The translations under genes and the position numbers were made by a program. From assembly GCF_030268685.1 (NCBI RefSeq), contig NZ_BSRQ01000008.1, positions 173,127 to 237,126 of the forward strand: DNA of 64,000 bases, in the 5' to 3' direction. This document shows, piece by piece, positions 33,686 through 44,638 of the stretch (the stretch's first letter is position 1; every line of letters begins with the position of its first letter). Source of the DNA: Microtetraspora sp. NBRC 13810. Its GTDB lineage: Bacteria; Actinomycetota; Actinomycetes; Streptosporangiales; Streptosporangiaceae. Below the pieces are notes generated by a model. It did no database searches. It was not told where the DNA came from and saw only the letters and a list, made by a program, of their open reading frames with translations.

Positions 33686-34624
33686 TCATCGTCCGTCCTC
33701 TGATGGCTCGTCGTTTGAGCCCTCCGGCCATACGCCGATGTGGTCGTGTTCCAGTTCCAGGCGGACCCGGCGCTCCATGTTGAGCGAGCTCATGAAGTCG
33801 CGTGGCAGTTGGAGGCGGCCCACCCGGTCCAGCACGGCGTACTCGCGTGCGACCGTTCCGCCGTCCTCGGACGTGCGGCGCAGGGTCTCGCTGCTGGTCC
33901 GGCCGTCGCGGATGCCGATGGTGCGGTCCACCCGCTCGGAGACCAGCTCGTCATGGGTGACGATCACGGCGGTGACCCCCAGCTCCCTGTTGGCCTTGCG
34001 CAACGCGGCGAAGACCTCCTCGGAGGACTCGCTGTCGAGCTCGCCCGTGGGCTCGTCGGCCAGGACGACCTCCGGCGAGTTGGCGAGCGCGACGGCGATG
34101 GCCACCCGCTGCTGCTCGCCGCCGGACATCTCCCCTGGGCGGCGGTCGGCGCAGTAGGACACCTCCAGCAACTCCAGCAGCTCGTCGGCCCGCGACCTCG
34201 GGGCGCGGTTGCCCGCCAGGCGCATGGGGAGCGACACGTTCTCCCGGGCCGTCAGGTAGGGGATCAGGTTGCGCGCGGTCTGCTGCCAGATGAAGCCGAC
34301 AGTCTCCCTGCGGTAGCGGAGCCGGTCCTTGGCCGTCATGGAGAGCAGGTCGACCCCGGCCACCCGCGCCACGCCGGCCGTCGGCACGTCGAGCCCGGAC
34401 AGCACGTTGAGCAGCGTCGACTTACCGGAACCGGACGCGCCCACCATGGCGATCAGCTCGCCCTTCTCGATGAGCAGGTCCAGTCCCTGGAGGGCGACCA
34501 CCTCGACGCCCTCGGTCTTGAAGATCCGCACCAGGTTGTCGCACAGGATGTGCGCGCCCTCGCCGAAGACCGGCCTCTCGCGTACGGCCTGCGCCTCCAG
34601 CTCGGAGAGCGTCGGAGTGTCCAT
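33686..34624 (-). CDS. ABC transporter ATP-binding protein
   Basis: 312 aa from ATG 34624 (AGGTGA 9 bases upstream); TTG 34633, overlapping the permease stop, would add three residues. Complete ATPase: Walker A GASGSGKSTL, Q-loop FIWQQTARNLIP, signature MSGGEQQRVAIAVALA, Walker B VVLADEPTGELD, H-loop VTHDE. An N-terminal 25-residue lead and a C-terminal extension of about 75 residues (from RTSSETLRRTSEDG) are longer than in typical LolD-type subunits. It is coupled to the preceding permease gene, so it probably energises that permease. Confidence 0.93.
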   Translation of the reverse strand: MDTPTLSELEAQAVRERPVFGEGAHILCDNLVRIFKTEGVEVVALQGLDLLIEKGELIAMVGASGSGKSTLLNVLSGLDVPTAGVARVAGVDLLSMTAKDRLRYRRETVGFIWQQTARNLIPYLTARENVSLPMRLAGNRAPRSRADELLELLEVSYCADRRPGEMSGGEQQRVAIAVALANSPEVVLADEPTGELDSESSEEVFAALRKANRELGVTAVIVTHDELVSERVDRTIGIRDGRTSSETLRRTSEDGGTVAREYAVLDRVGRLQLPRDFMSSLNMERRVRLELEHDHIGVWPEGSNDEPSEDGR

Positions 34625-34629
34625 GTCCG

Positions 34630-37323
34630 TCAATCACCTACTCGCAGAACGGAGCCGAGGGATCGCCGCCGGGTGACGGCGGCGTGCGTGAACGCGCCGA
34701 GCACCGCCACCACCGTCAGGCCGGCGGCGAGCAGCGTCGGGGTGACGAGGTCGAGGGGATAGCCGCCCACGGCCACCTCGCCCGTGTAGACGCTCAGATC
34801 GATGCCGGGGCCGAGCAGCGCGGGCAGGCTCAGCCCGAGGAGCAGCCCCGCCAGCGACGGGAGCACGATCACCGGCGCGACCTCCAGCACGGTGACCGCC
34901 CGCGCCTGCCGCTCGGACAGCCCCAGGGTGCGCAGGTAGGACAGCGCCGTGCCGCGCTCCGCGCCGCCGATCACCAGCGCGACGCTCACCGCGGCGAGCG
35001 CGTAGCAGCCCAGCGCGGCGGTCACCACCAGCAGGGTCGTCCGGATCGCGCCGACCAGCGGGATGGCGGTGATCTCGGCCAGCTCGGCGTCGAACGTGGT
35101 GACCGTCGGCGGCGAGGGCAGGGCGAGCGCCGCCCGCAACCGCTCGGCGTCGAGCCCGGCCCCCTGGACGATCAGCATGTTGACCACCGTGCGGCTGCCC
35201 GCGCGCTCGTTGGCGTCGAGCGGGACGACGACGGTGTCCCGCAGCTCCCGGCCGAGGGCGGGCAGCGCCACGACGGTGCCCCGGGGCACCAGCGTGATCC
35301 TGGTCTGCCAGCCGATCTGCAACCGCTCGTTTCCGGCCAGGTCGGGGCTGACCAGGGCCGGGACCTGCGGAGCCGGGACGTCGGCCGGTGGGCCGGGCAC
35401 GGCCAGCGGGGTGCCGGCCAGGGCCGAGCGGTAGGCGGCCAGGTCGACCGCCAGCGCTGTGCCGTACCTGCCGCCGCCGCCGATCTGGACCCTCCCGCGC
35501 GACGCGGGCACCACCGCCCGCACCCCCGGCACTTTCCGGACCCGCTCGATCGCCGCCTGCGGGATCTCCACCGCGCTCTCGACGCGCGCGTCCGCCCCGG
35601 CCCGTTGCCACGCCGCGTCGCGCTGGGTGGCGTCGAGGCCGCCGGAGACCACCGCCGCGAAGACCGACACGGTCAGCGCGGGCAGCAGGATCAGCACCGG
35701 CAGCGCCGACTGGACCCCGGCCCGCGCGGTGAGCGTGAGCCCCAGGAACGGCACCGCGCCGCGCCCCCGGGTGGCCAGCCGGGCGATCAGCCGCAGCGGA
35801 TACGGGTACAGGCGCAGCGTGACCAGCGCGCAGGCCACCGTGAGGGCGACCGGTACCAGCATCAGGTAGGGATCGGTGCCCTGCTCGGAGACACCGGTGG
35901 TCAGACCGCGGGCGCGGAGCAGGTAAGCCCCGGCGAGCGCCAGGACGACGACGATGACCTCCAGCGTGACCCGGCGCGGCGAGGGACGGCGGGCCACGAC
36001 GTCGGTGCGGCCGTCACGCAGAGGCCGGCGATGCTCGACGGCGATCCGCACGGCCGCGAACCCGGCCGCGGCCGCCACGATCGCGGGCGGCCCGGCGTAG
36101 ACGACCGGGGTGGCGGCGCCGGGGACCAGGGCCGCCGCCGCGAAGCCGAGAAGCGCCGAGGGCGCGGCCACCAGGACGACCGGCCAGACGCCGGCCGCGA
36201 CGACCTGGCGCAGCGAGCCGCCCCGGGCCCGCATCAGCCCGAGGGCCGGCCGCGCCCGCCCGGTCAGCAACTGGACGGCGAGCGCGATCACGCCCAGCGC
36301 CACTCCGGCGAGCCCGCCCAGGATGAGCAGCAGCAACGCCTCCGCGCTGCTCTGCCGCCGCAGATGGTCCGACAGCACGGTGTCCAGGCCGGTCCGCGCG
36401 GTGTAGGGCGGCGTCACCCCGGTGCGCCCGGCCGGGGAATCGGCGTCCGTGCGGTCGCCGGCGATCACGCCCTTGTAATCGGCGACCGCCCCGATCAGGC
36501 TTCGCGCGTTGCGTGCGGTCACCGCGCTCTGTCGCACGGGGAGGACCCAGAAGTACGACAGGTCGCGCTCGTAGCCCTTCAGGACGCTCAGGCTCCCGGC
36601 GTGGGTCAGGCCGGTGGCGTGCGTCTCGTCGCCGTCGCCGCCGGGGATCCGCTCGGCCACGACGTTCAGCACGTCGGAGTTGTGCAGCCAGAAGCCGTCG
36701 GCCGGGTCGACCGGCTCGAACAACCCGGTGATCCGGGCGGCGATGGTGTCGCTGTTGCCGAGGAGCAGCACGGTGCCCACCGGCGTGTCCAGCTTCCGGG
36801 CCGCCTCCCTGGTCAGGGCGAGGTCCACCCGGGGGATCTCGCGGAACTCCGGGCGGCCCGGCACGGTCAGGGTGCCTGGCGGGCCGGGCGGCGTCCCTTC
36901 GACGTAACGCACGCGGCGGTCGGCGCCGGACAGCCAGGCGACGTTGACGTACTGGTGGTTGCGGTAACCGGGGCCGACGCGGCCGCCCACGGGCGTGTCG
37001 TAGGTCTTGGCGCCGGCATGCGCGCGCGAGGCGGGGCCGCGGTCGGCCACCGCGGCCAGCTCGGCCGGCAGCAGCCGCTGCCACCGGGCGCTCCGCTCGG
37101 TGAAGTCCTCCTGCCGGGCAAGGTGCATCGCGTTGCTCGGCACCGTCACCAGCAGGTCGGTCTGGCTGACGGACGCCTCGGCCATCGAACGGTGCAACGC
37201 GTCGTCGTAGGCGGCCTGCATGGCCCGCGGCACGGCGGAGACGAGCAGGGCGGCGCTGAACACCAGCGCCGCGAGCACGGCGGAGGCCCCCCGGTGCGCC
37301 CGCACCAGCGTGAAAACGCTCAC
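34630..37323 (-). CDS. FtsX-like ABC transporter permease
   Basis: 897 aa from GTG 37323 (GAGGAGG 5 bases upstream). One N-terminal membrane segment (about residues 12-33), a large extracytoplasmic domain, a first FtsX core of several helices near residues 330-450, more helices, then a second periplasmic-type domain. A C-terminal FtsX core ends with three to four helices (LLVVTAALGCYALAAVSVALVIGG, SLAGLLLGLSLPALL, VTPTLLAAGLTVVAVLGAF). This MacB-type architecture works by mechanotransmission rather than as a solute channel. Substrate unknown; lipid or peptide export, or envelope signalling, are possibilities. Paired with the overlapping ATPase gene. Confidence 0.9.
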   Translation of the reverse strand: MSVFTLVRAHRGASAVLAALVFSAALLVSAVPRAMQAAYDDALHRSMAEASVSQTDLLVTVPSNAMHLARQEDFTERSARWQRLLPAELAAVADRGPASRAHAGAKTYDTPVGGRVGPGYRNHQYVNVAWLSGADRRVRYVEGTPPGPPGTLTVPGRPEFREIPRVDLALTREAARKLDTPVGTVLLLGNSDTIAARITGLFEPVDPADGFWLHNSDVLNVVAERIPGGDGDETHATGLTHAGSLSVLKGYERDLSYFWVLPVRQSAVTARNARSLIGAVADYKGVIAGDRTDADSPAGRTGVTPPYTARTGLDTVLSDHLRRQSSAEALLLLILGGLAGVALGVIALAVQLLTGRARPALGLMRARGGSLRQVVAAGVWPVVLVAAPSALLGFAAAALVPGAATPVVYAGPPAIVAAAAGFAAVRIAVEHRRPLRDGRTDVVARRPSPRRVTLEVIVVVLALAGAYLLRARGLTTGVSEQGTDPYLMLVPVALTVACALVTLRLYPYPLRLIARLATRGRGAVPFLGLTLTARAGVQSALPVLILLPALTVSVFAAVVSGGLDATQRDAAWQRAGADARVESAVEIPQAAIERVRKVPGVRAVVPASRGRVQIGGGGRYGTALAVDLAAYRSALAGTPLAVPGPPADVPAPQVPALVSPDLAGNERLQIGWQTRITLVPRGTVVALPALGRELRDTVVVPLDANERAGSRTVVNMLIVQGAGLDAERLRAALALPSPPTVTTFDAELAEITAIPLVGAIRTTLLVVTAALGCYALAAVSVALVIGGAERGTALSYLRTLGLSERQARAVTVLEVAPVIVLPSLAGLLLGLSLPALLGPGIDLSVYTGEVAVGGYPLDLVTPTLLAAGLTVVAVLGAFTHAAVTRRRSLGSVLRVGD

Positions 37324-37378
37324 CGCCGCCTCCTCGGCGTGCAGACGCCCACCACACGCTCCCGCCTCCCACAACGGG

Positions 37379-37600
37379 CCTCCCACGTCTGGCAACCGCC
37401 GGCCCGCGTGTCACGACCGACCTCCCGCCTTTTACGGTCGGCGGCCCGCGTGTCGCAACTGGCCTCCCGCCTTCCGCTACCGGCCTCCCACGTCTGGCGA
37501 CCGCCGGCCCGCGTGTCGCGACCCGCCTCCCGCGTTCCACGGTCGCTGGCCCGCGTGTCGCGACTGGCCTCCCGCCTTTCACGGTCGGTGGCTAGTGGGA
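37379..37600. repeat. 42-bp minisatellite between two permease genes
   Basis: Units start at 37379, 37421, 37484, 37526 and 37568 (42 bp each), with a 21-bp half unit at 37463. Each begins CCTCCC and most contain GGCCCGCGTGTCGCGAC. They alternate between two subtypes (CCTCCCACGTCTGG and CCTCCCGCCTT). The array fills most of the 343-base spacer 37324-37666; no gene is assigned there. Confidence 0.9.
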
Positions 37601-37666
37601 TGTTCGCCGGGTGGTGGGGTGATCGGGGGTGGCTCCCGAGGGCTGCCGAGGCGGTCGGGTGGGGGG

Positions 37667-40600
37667 TCATGCGTCCTCCCCGATGCGTAGGGTGCCGCCT
37701 GGGCCTGTGCCGCGCAGCGTGCGGGCGAGAGCGGCGACGATGGCGAACAGCAGCAGGGCGACCACGGCCAGCAGACCGGCGGTGGCGAGCCACGGGATGT
37801 CGAGCAGCACCGCCGGGGTCACCGTGGTCGCCTGGCCGGTGAGCACGATGTGCGGCACCACGAGGCGGGCCACCACGACGGCCAGCGCGGTCCCGGCGGC
37901 CAGCGACAGGCCGATCAGGAACGCCTGCTCGACCGCGAGCATCCCGAGAACCTGCCGGGCGCTCATACCCAGTGCCCGGAGGACGGCGAACTCCGCCGCC
38001 CGCTCCCTGGCCGCCACCGCCGCGTTGACCAGGAACCCCAGCAGGGCGAAGATCAGCGCCGCTACGAATCCGAGGATCAGCGCCCCCTGGAGGCCGCTCG
38101 CCAGCGGGTCGTCGCGCAACTGACGGGTGAGGCTGGCGAGGTCGACGACGCTCTGGTCCCACTCGGGGTGCCGCCCCAGCTCCGCGACCGCGGCGGCGCT
38201 CTCGCCGCCGCGCAGGCCGAGCCACCACTCCGTGGCCGGCCGCGGCGCCCTGCCGGCCGCGAGGTCCCGCGCCTGGAGGGTCTCCCAGTCGACCAGCAGG
38301 GCCGGCCGGTCGGCGGGCGTGCCGGGCAGCGCGCCGACGACCCCGGCGACCGAGATCGGCACGGGCGTCTGGTCCAGCGTCACCGTGGCGGTCTGGCCGG
38401 TGACGAGCTTCTCGGCGGCGGCCAGCTCACCGGTGACCACCACGGGCAGCGGCGCGGCCAGGGCCCGCTCGCCGAACAGGTCGGCGTCGCTCGTCTCCGC
38501 GGGGACCGCGAGGAAGGTCACCCGCCGAGGGTCGGCGCGGCCATCCCGAGTCTGCGGGGCCGTGACCTCCAGGCCGAACAGCGCGCCGTCCCCGCCCACC
38601 GTCACCCGCGGCGCGCCGGCGGCGGACGGCGGCTGCGCCCAGCGGACGCCCGCCGGCATGGGGACCAGGGTGCCGTCATCGGTGCGGACGCGCTCCACGG
38701 TGAGACGGAGGCCACCGCCCGGCGGCGCGGCCACGTCGGCGGAGAACGCGCTCACCGCCAGCGGATAGGCGAGCCGGCCCGACCGCCCCGCGAGGGCCGA
38801 GAGGTCCACGCTCATCTCGCTCGCGCCGGACCGCGGCGACCCGAGCGGTATCTCCTTGCGCACGCCCAGCGCGTCCACGACCACCATGTGGATCGGCATC
38901 CGGCCGGGCGCGCCGGTCGCCCCCTCGGCGGTCAGGCGCAGGTCGAGGGTGAGCCGCCGGGGCTCGCCCGGCAGCGGCAGCCCGCGCGTCGGCGGCCGGG
39001 CGGCGCTCAGGCGGCGGGCCAGGGTGCCCAGCGGTTCGGCGGAGAGGTCGGGGCGGAGCTTGACCAGCGCGCCCAGCCGGTCGGCGTCGAGCGCGAGCAG
39101 CGTGGCGTCGTCACCGCCGAACTCCGAGACGCCGTGGTAGGCGGGGCTGAACGACTCGACCCCCGGCAGCCCCACGTAGGCCGGGCCGCGGCCGAGTGAG
39201 CCCAGCTCCTGCCCGTCGGTGGAGCCCGCGACCCGCAGGTCGGCCCCCGCCTGGTGCCTGGCCTGGTCGTCCTGCGATCCACGCCAGGTCACGGCGGTGG
39301 TCATCGACACCACGCCGATCGCCACGGCCATGATCAGCAGCAGCGCGGGCCCGGAGTAGCGCAACGGCCTGCGGCTGACCTGCCAGGCGCCCAGCGCGGG
39401 CGCGAGCGAGGGCCGTCTCGCCGTGAACCGCTCGGCCAGGCGGCTGACCGGCGACACCAGGCGCAGGCCGAGCACGCCGCCGCACAGCAGCGCCAGCGCC
39501 GGGCCGGTGATGATCAGCGGGTCGAGCCCGAGGTCGCCGCCCACCGTCGCGGTGACCGGCGCGCCGTACCGCTGGAGCTGCCAGATGGCCAGCGCGGCGA
39601 CCACGAGCAGCGCCACGTCGGCGCCGGCCCGCTGGAAGAGCCCCCTGCGGTCGCCGCGGCCGCGGGCCGACTGCTCCTCCATATAGCTGAGGCGGGCGCC
39701 GCGCAGCGCGGGCAACGCGAGCAGCACGGCGCAGGCCAGCGCGACCGCCGCCGCGACGAGGAAGCTCGCCGCGCCGACGCCGGGCGCTAGCCGTACGCCG
39801 GAGGCGGCGATCCACGGGATGGAGCCCACAAAGCGCAGCAGCGGCGCGGCCAGCAGCGGCGCGATGATCACGCAGGGCAGTGCCACCAGCAGCGCCTCGC
39901 CCCCGGCGAGCAGGGCGAGCCTGACGCTGCCTGCGCCGCGTGAGCGCAGCAGGGCCACCTCCATGCGCCGGTGGTCGGCGAGAAGCCTGGCGGTGAGCGT
40001 CAGGGCGTAGGAGGCGAGGAGCAGCAGTTGCAGGACCGGCACCAGCATGGTGGAACGGGCGACCAGGCCCGCGGTGCCGAGGCGGGCGAGCATCCCCGGC
40101 AGGTCGCCGGCGACCGTGCACTGGGCGCAGCCGGGCAGCTCGGGCACGGCGGTCGTGAGCGCGGCGACCGACGCCGCGAGCGGGCGCAACCGCTCCGGCG
40201 AGAGCGTGCGCAGGTCGGGGACGGCGGTCCAGGTGACGGGCACGTTGGTGACGAAACGGGCGCGGAAGGCGGCCTCGCCCACCATCAGCGGCCCGTAGGT
40301 CGTGAAGCCCTTCGTCTCCACGCCCCGGGTCAGCAGCGGGTCGGCGGCCCAGCGGTCGGAGAGCGGGTCGTCCAGTGTGTAGACGCCGGTGATCCGGACC
40401 TTGACGGGGTCGTCGTCGAGGCGGCCGACGACGGTGATCTCGCTGCCCGCGGCCAGCCCCATGGCCCGCGCGGCAGGCTGGGAGAGCGCGGCCTCCAGCA
40501 CGCCGCCGGCGGAGGACTCGCCGGGGGACTCGCCGGGCGAGGCGGGAGGGGACCCGGCGGGCCAGGCGCCGGACTGGAGCCGGGCCTGCCGCTGGAGGTC

Positions 40601-40972
40601 GCTCTGGACGGCGAACCTGGTCAGCTCGGGGGTCTCCCGGTCCTCCTGGCCGGGCATGGCGTAGGAGTCGGAGCGGGAGCTCAGCGTCACGGCGGTGGGG
40701 ACGCCCGGATAGGCGCGGGTCAGCGCCTCCCGCACGGCGCGGTCGAGCGCGGGGAGCGCCTCCCCGGTGACCGGGGCGGTCACCGTGGCCGACACGTCGT
40801 GCACCGAGGCGGTCGCCATCGCCCGGCGGACTCCCACGTCGGCGATCGTCGAGGCGTAGAGCGTGAGGGCGACGAGCGTGGTCGTGGCGAGCAGGATGGA
40901 GCCGAAGGCGGCGAGAAGCAGCAGCGGCTCATTGAACGCGCGCCGAAGGATGAGCGGTGCCCGTCCCCGCAT
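37667..40972 (-). CDS. Large FtsX-like ABC transporter permease
   Basis: 1101 aa, ATG with GAGGAGG upstream. Membrane segment near residues 18-40, a long extracytoplasmic domain (to about 300), a first FtsX core (STMLVPVLQLLLLASYALTLTARL, LLVALPCVIIAPLLAAPLL, AASFLVAAAVALACAVLLAL), further helices to about 570 and a second soluble domain. The C-terminal FtsX core reads ALILGFVAALIFALLGFLVNAAVAARERAAEFAVLRALGMSARQVLGML, broken here only by helix ends. First gene of a minus-strand operon with a second permease and two ATPases. Probably the partner of the distal ATPase. Substrate unknown. Confidence 0.9.
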   Translation of the reverse strand: MRGRAPLILRRAFNEPLLLLAAFGSILLATTTLVALTLYASTIADVGVRRAMATASVHDVSATVTAPVTGEALPALDRAVREALTRAYPGVPTAVTLSSRSDSYAMPGQEDRETPELTRFAVQSDLQRQARLQSGAWPAGSPPASPGESPGESSAGGVLEAALSQPAARAMGLAAGSEITVVGRLDDDPVKVRITGVYTLDDPLSDRWAADPLLTRGVETKGFTTYGPLMVGEAAFRARFVTNVPVTWTAVPDLRTLSPERLRPLAASVAALTTAVPELPGCAQCTVAGDLPGMLARLGTAGLVARSTMLVPVLQLLLLASYALTLTARLLADHRRMEVALLRSRGAGSVRLALLAGGEALLVALPCVIIAPLLAAPLLRFVGSIPWIAASGVRLAPGVGAASFLVAAAVALACAVLLALPALRGARLSYMEEQSARGRGDRRGLFQRAGADVALLVVAALAIWQLQRYGAPVTATVGGDLGLDPLIITGPALALLCGGVLGLRLVSPVSRLAERFTARRPSLAPALGAWQVSRRPLRYSGPALLLIMAVAIGVVSMTTAVTWRGSQDDQARHQAGADLRVAGSTDGQELGSLGRGPAYVGLPGVESFSPAYHGVSEFGGDDATLLALDADRLGALVKLRPDLSAEPLGTLARRLSAARPPTRGLPLPGEPRRLTLDLRLTAEGATGAPGRMPIHMVVVDALGVRKEIPLGSPRSGASEMSVDLSALAGRSGRLAYPLAVSAFSADVAAPPGGGLRLTVERVRTDDGTLVPMPAGVRWAQPPSAAGAPRVTVGGDGALFGLEVTAPQTRDGRADPRRVTFLAVPAETSDADLFGERALAAPLPVVVTGELAAAEKLVTGQTATVTLDQTPVPISVAGVVGALPGTPADRPALLVDWETLQARDLAAGRAPRPATEWWLGLRGGESAAAVAELGRHPEWDQSVVDLASLTRQLRDDPLASGLQGALILGFVAALIFALLGFLVNAAVAARERAAEFAVLRALGMSARQVLGMLAVEQAFLIGLSLAAGTALAVVVARLVVPHIVLTGQATTVTPAVLLDIPWLATAGLLAVVALLLFAIVAALARTLRGTGPGGTLRIGEDA

Positions 40973-41178
40973 GAACCCGCCTCCTCGAACCGGCCGCCGA
41001 CGTTATGCACCCTTGGTCACCAGTGGTCCGGCGGCAAGTAGCCCGGCTCCTCGGTGATGGAGCCGATATCCGGCGGCGACGCCCGCGTGATATCGAAATC
41101 GTGACACTTCCGCGGGACGGCGGCGGAGGATCGATACCGGGCTGTGGACGGCGGTCGCTGAAGAGGATTTTCCTGTGG

Positions 41179-41215
41179 AAAAACCAGAACGCCGCCTCCC
41201 ACTCATGGGATGCGG
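41179..41215 (-). terminator. Rho-independent terminator of rpsT
   Basis: On the minus strand GCCGCATCCCA pairs with TGGGAGGCGGC (one mismatch, 4-base loop), and a GGTTTTTCC tract follows 8 bases on. It begins 16 bases after the rpsT stop. Confidence 0.85.
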
Positions 41216-41231
41216 CGCTGGAAGAGCGGAA

Positions 41232-41504
41232 CTACTTGGCGGCGGCCAGGGCGGCGGCGCGCTTGGCGATCGCCGACTTGCGGTTGGCAGCCTGGTTCTT
41301 GTGGATCACGCCCTTGCTGGCGGCCTTGTCCAGCTGGCGGGAAGCGCGCTGCATGGCCGCGAGGGCCTCGTCGGCGTTGCCCTGCTCGGCGGCCTCGCGG
41401 AACTTGCGGATCGCCGTCTTGAGGGACGACTTGACAGACTTGTTACGCAGCCGGCGCTTCTCGTTCTGCCGGTTGCGCTTGATCTGGGACTTGATGTTCG
41501 CCAC
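41232..41504 (-). CDS. rpsT: 30S ribosomal protein S20
   Basis: 90 aa from GTG 41504, preceded by GAGG at proper spacing; the frame is open upstream but S20 characteristically starts (M/V)ANIKSQIKR. Lys/Arg-rich helical bundle binding 16S r[25 protein letters not shown], then [36 protein letters not shown] in successive helices. Length is standard. A clear terminator follows, so it is probably transcribed alone. Confidence 0.97.
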   Translation of the reverse strand: MANIKSQIKRNRQNEKRRLRNKSVKSSLKTAIRKFREAAEQGNADEALAAMQRASRQLDKAASKGVIHKNQAANRKSAIAKRAAALAAAK

Positions 41505-41651
41505 GAAGAAGCCTCGGTTGGAAAGTCGATGGATGGGGCGCGCGGGCAAGATTGAGAGGGCGCGCCACACGCAGTTGAACAGACTACCAATCATCGGGTG
41601 CCTGGCTCAAATCGAAGCTGGCTGCGCCCACAGGTCAGCCCTGTGGGCAGT

Positions 41652-42656
41652 CTAGCCCGGCCGGACCCAGAACTCCTCGTATTCGGCCCAGTCGGCGTCG
41701 GTGGCGGCGAAGTCGACGTACAACGCCAGGCCGAAACGATCCTTCCGGTCGGCGTGTCCGGTGAGGGCGAGCCGCGCGCCCTCTGCGGCGACCACGACGC
41801 TTTCGGCCGAGTCGTTCCACGGAGCCGCGTGGTCGTGGTAGGCGGGCGCGCCGACCAGCACGGTCGTGCGCGCGGGGGCCGTCTCCAGCGCGATCTCCGC
41901 CTGCCTGGCGACATGCCCCCCGTAAAGCCAGGAAAGCGGGAGACCGGAGTCATACGTCATGACGGCCACCTGATCGGTGCGTTCCGCCACTTCGCGGAAG
42001 AAGTCCCGGGACCAGTACTTGTCGCGGCCCAGGACGCCGCGGGCGAGCGGCCGCATCCCCGGATAGGGCTCGATCTGCGGCGTCGAGGTGGACAGCGTCC
42101 TGCCGTGCAGGAGCGCGCGGGTACGGGTGAGCAGGTCGAGGAAGTCCGTGTCGCCGTTCCCGATGGGCTCGAAGTTGTAGTGCACCCCGTCGAAACCGGC
42201 CGCCATGATGTCGCGGACGCCGTCCAGCACGCGTTTCCTGGCCGCCGGATCGTCCAGATCGAGATAACCGTCCACCTTCTGCCCGAGCCAGGCGGAAACC
42301 CGAACATCAGGCAACGCCTCATCCCACCATTTCAAGAAATTTCGTGCATTTGGATATTTGTCTGGCTTGAGGGTGCCGTCCTTCTCGAACGGGCCGGCGT
42401 GGACGTACACGTCCCGGATGCCGGTGCCGCGCAGCCGTACGGCGAGCGCCCGGACGTCGCGCTCGGTGCGGCGGCCGTCGATCCACATATGGCCTAGCCA
42501 CAGCGCGTCATGTCCACTGCTCTTCGCCCACACGGCGGGCGTCCCGGTAAACTGGAGCCGCAACGCGGCGGCGAAGACGCCGACGAGGGCGAGCAACACT
42601 GCCGCCGTCAGCACGAGCAGGCGCACGCCGAATCGTGCGGTGGTCCGGGTCAGCAC
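41652..42656 (-). CDS. Membrane-anchored glycoside hydrolase-like (GH18-type barrel) protein
   Basis: 334 aa, GTG start. An N-terminal signal anchor (about residues 10-35) is followed by a TIM-barrel-like domain. [19 protein letters not shown] resembles the GH18 strand-4 motif (DGxxxxxE) but lacks the usual DxDxE spacing, and [18 protein letters not shown] resembles the GH18 strand-6 M-x-Y-D motif. The rest ([32 protein letters not shown]) is not like characterised chitinases. It probably acts on an extracellular glycan, or has lost activity. Divergent to lepA. Confidence 0.72.
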   Translation of the reverse strand: MLTRTTARFGVRLLVLTAAVLLALVGVFAAALRLQFTGTPAVWAKSSGHDALWLGHMWIDGRRTERDVRALAVRLRGTGIRDVYVHAGPFEKDGTLKPDKYPNARNFLKWWDEALPDVRVSAWLGQKVDGYLDLDDPAARKRVLDGVRDIMAAGFDGVHYNFEPIGNGDTDFLDLLTRTRALLHGRTLSTSTPQIEPYPGMRPLARGVLGRDKYWSRDFFREVAERTDQVAVMTYDSGLPLSWLYGGHVARQAEIALETAPARTTVLVGAPAYHDHAAPWNDSAESVVVAAEGARLALTGHADRKDRFGLALYVDFAATDADWAEYEEFWVRPG

Positions 42657-42727
42657 CTGGACATGTCACCATGAAGGTCGGCTGTCACGCCAGCCGCAGA
42701 TCGCCCCTTACCTCGAAACGGACCCCG

Positions 42728-44572
<1,845 letters not shown>

Positions 44573-44577
44573 CAAGG

Positions 44578-44613
44578 GGGCGGGCGCGCCGCCCCCCTGG
44601 CGCGCGCCCGCCC
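44578..44613. terminator. Bidirectional stem-loop between lepA and the chitinase gene
   Basis: GGGCGGGCGCGCC (44578-44590) and GGCGCGCGCCCGCCC (44599-44613) form a GC-only stem with a 2-base bulge and an 8-base loop. It lies between two convergent stops (44572 and 44639). No T-run on either side. Confidence 0.6.
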
Positions 44614-44638
44614 GCCCCGCCGTGGGCGCGGTGCGGCG

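Noticed and set aside
33210-33703. Two Pro/Arg- and Ala/Pro-rich plus-strand frames in the same spacer.
   Set aside because: Repeat artefacts antisense to the operon, no start signals, no conservation expected.
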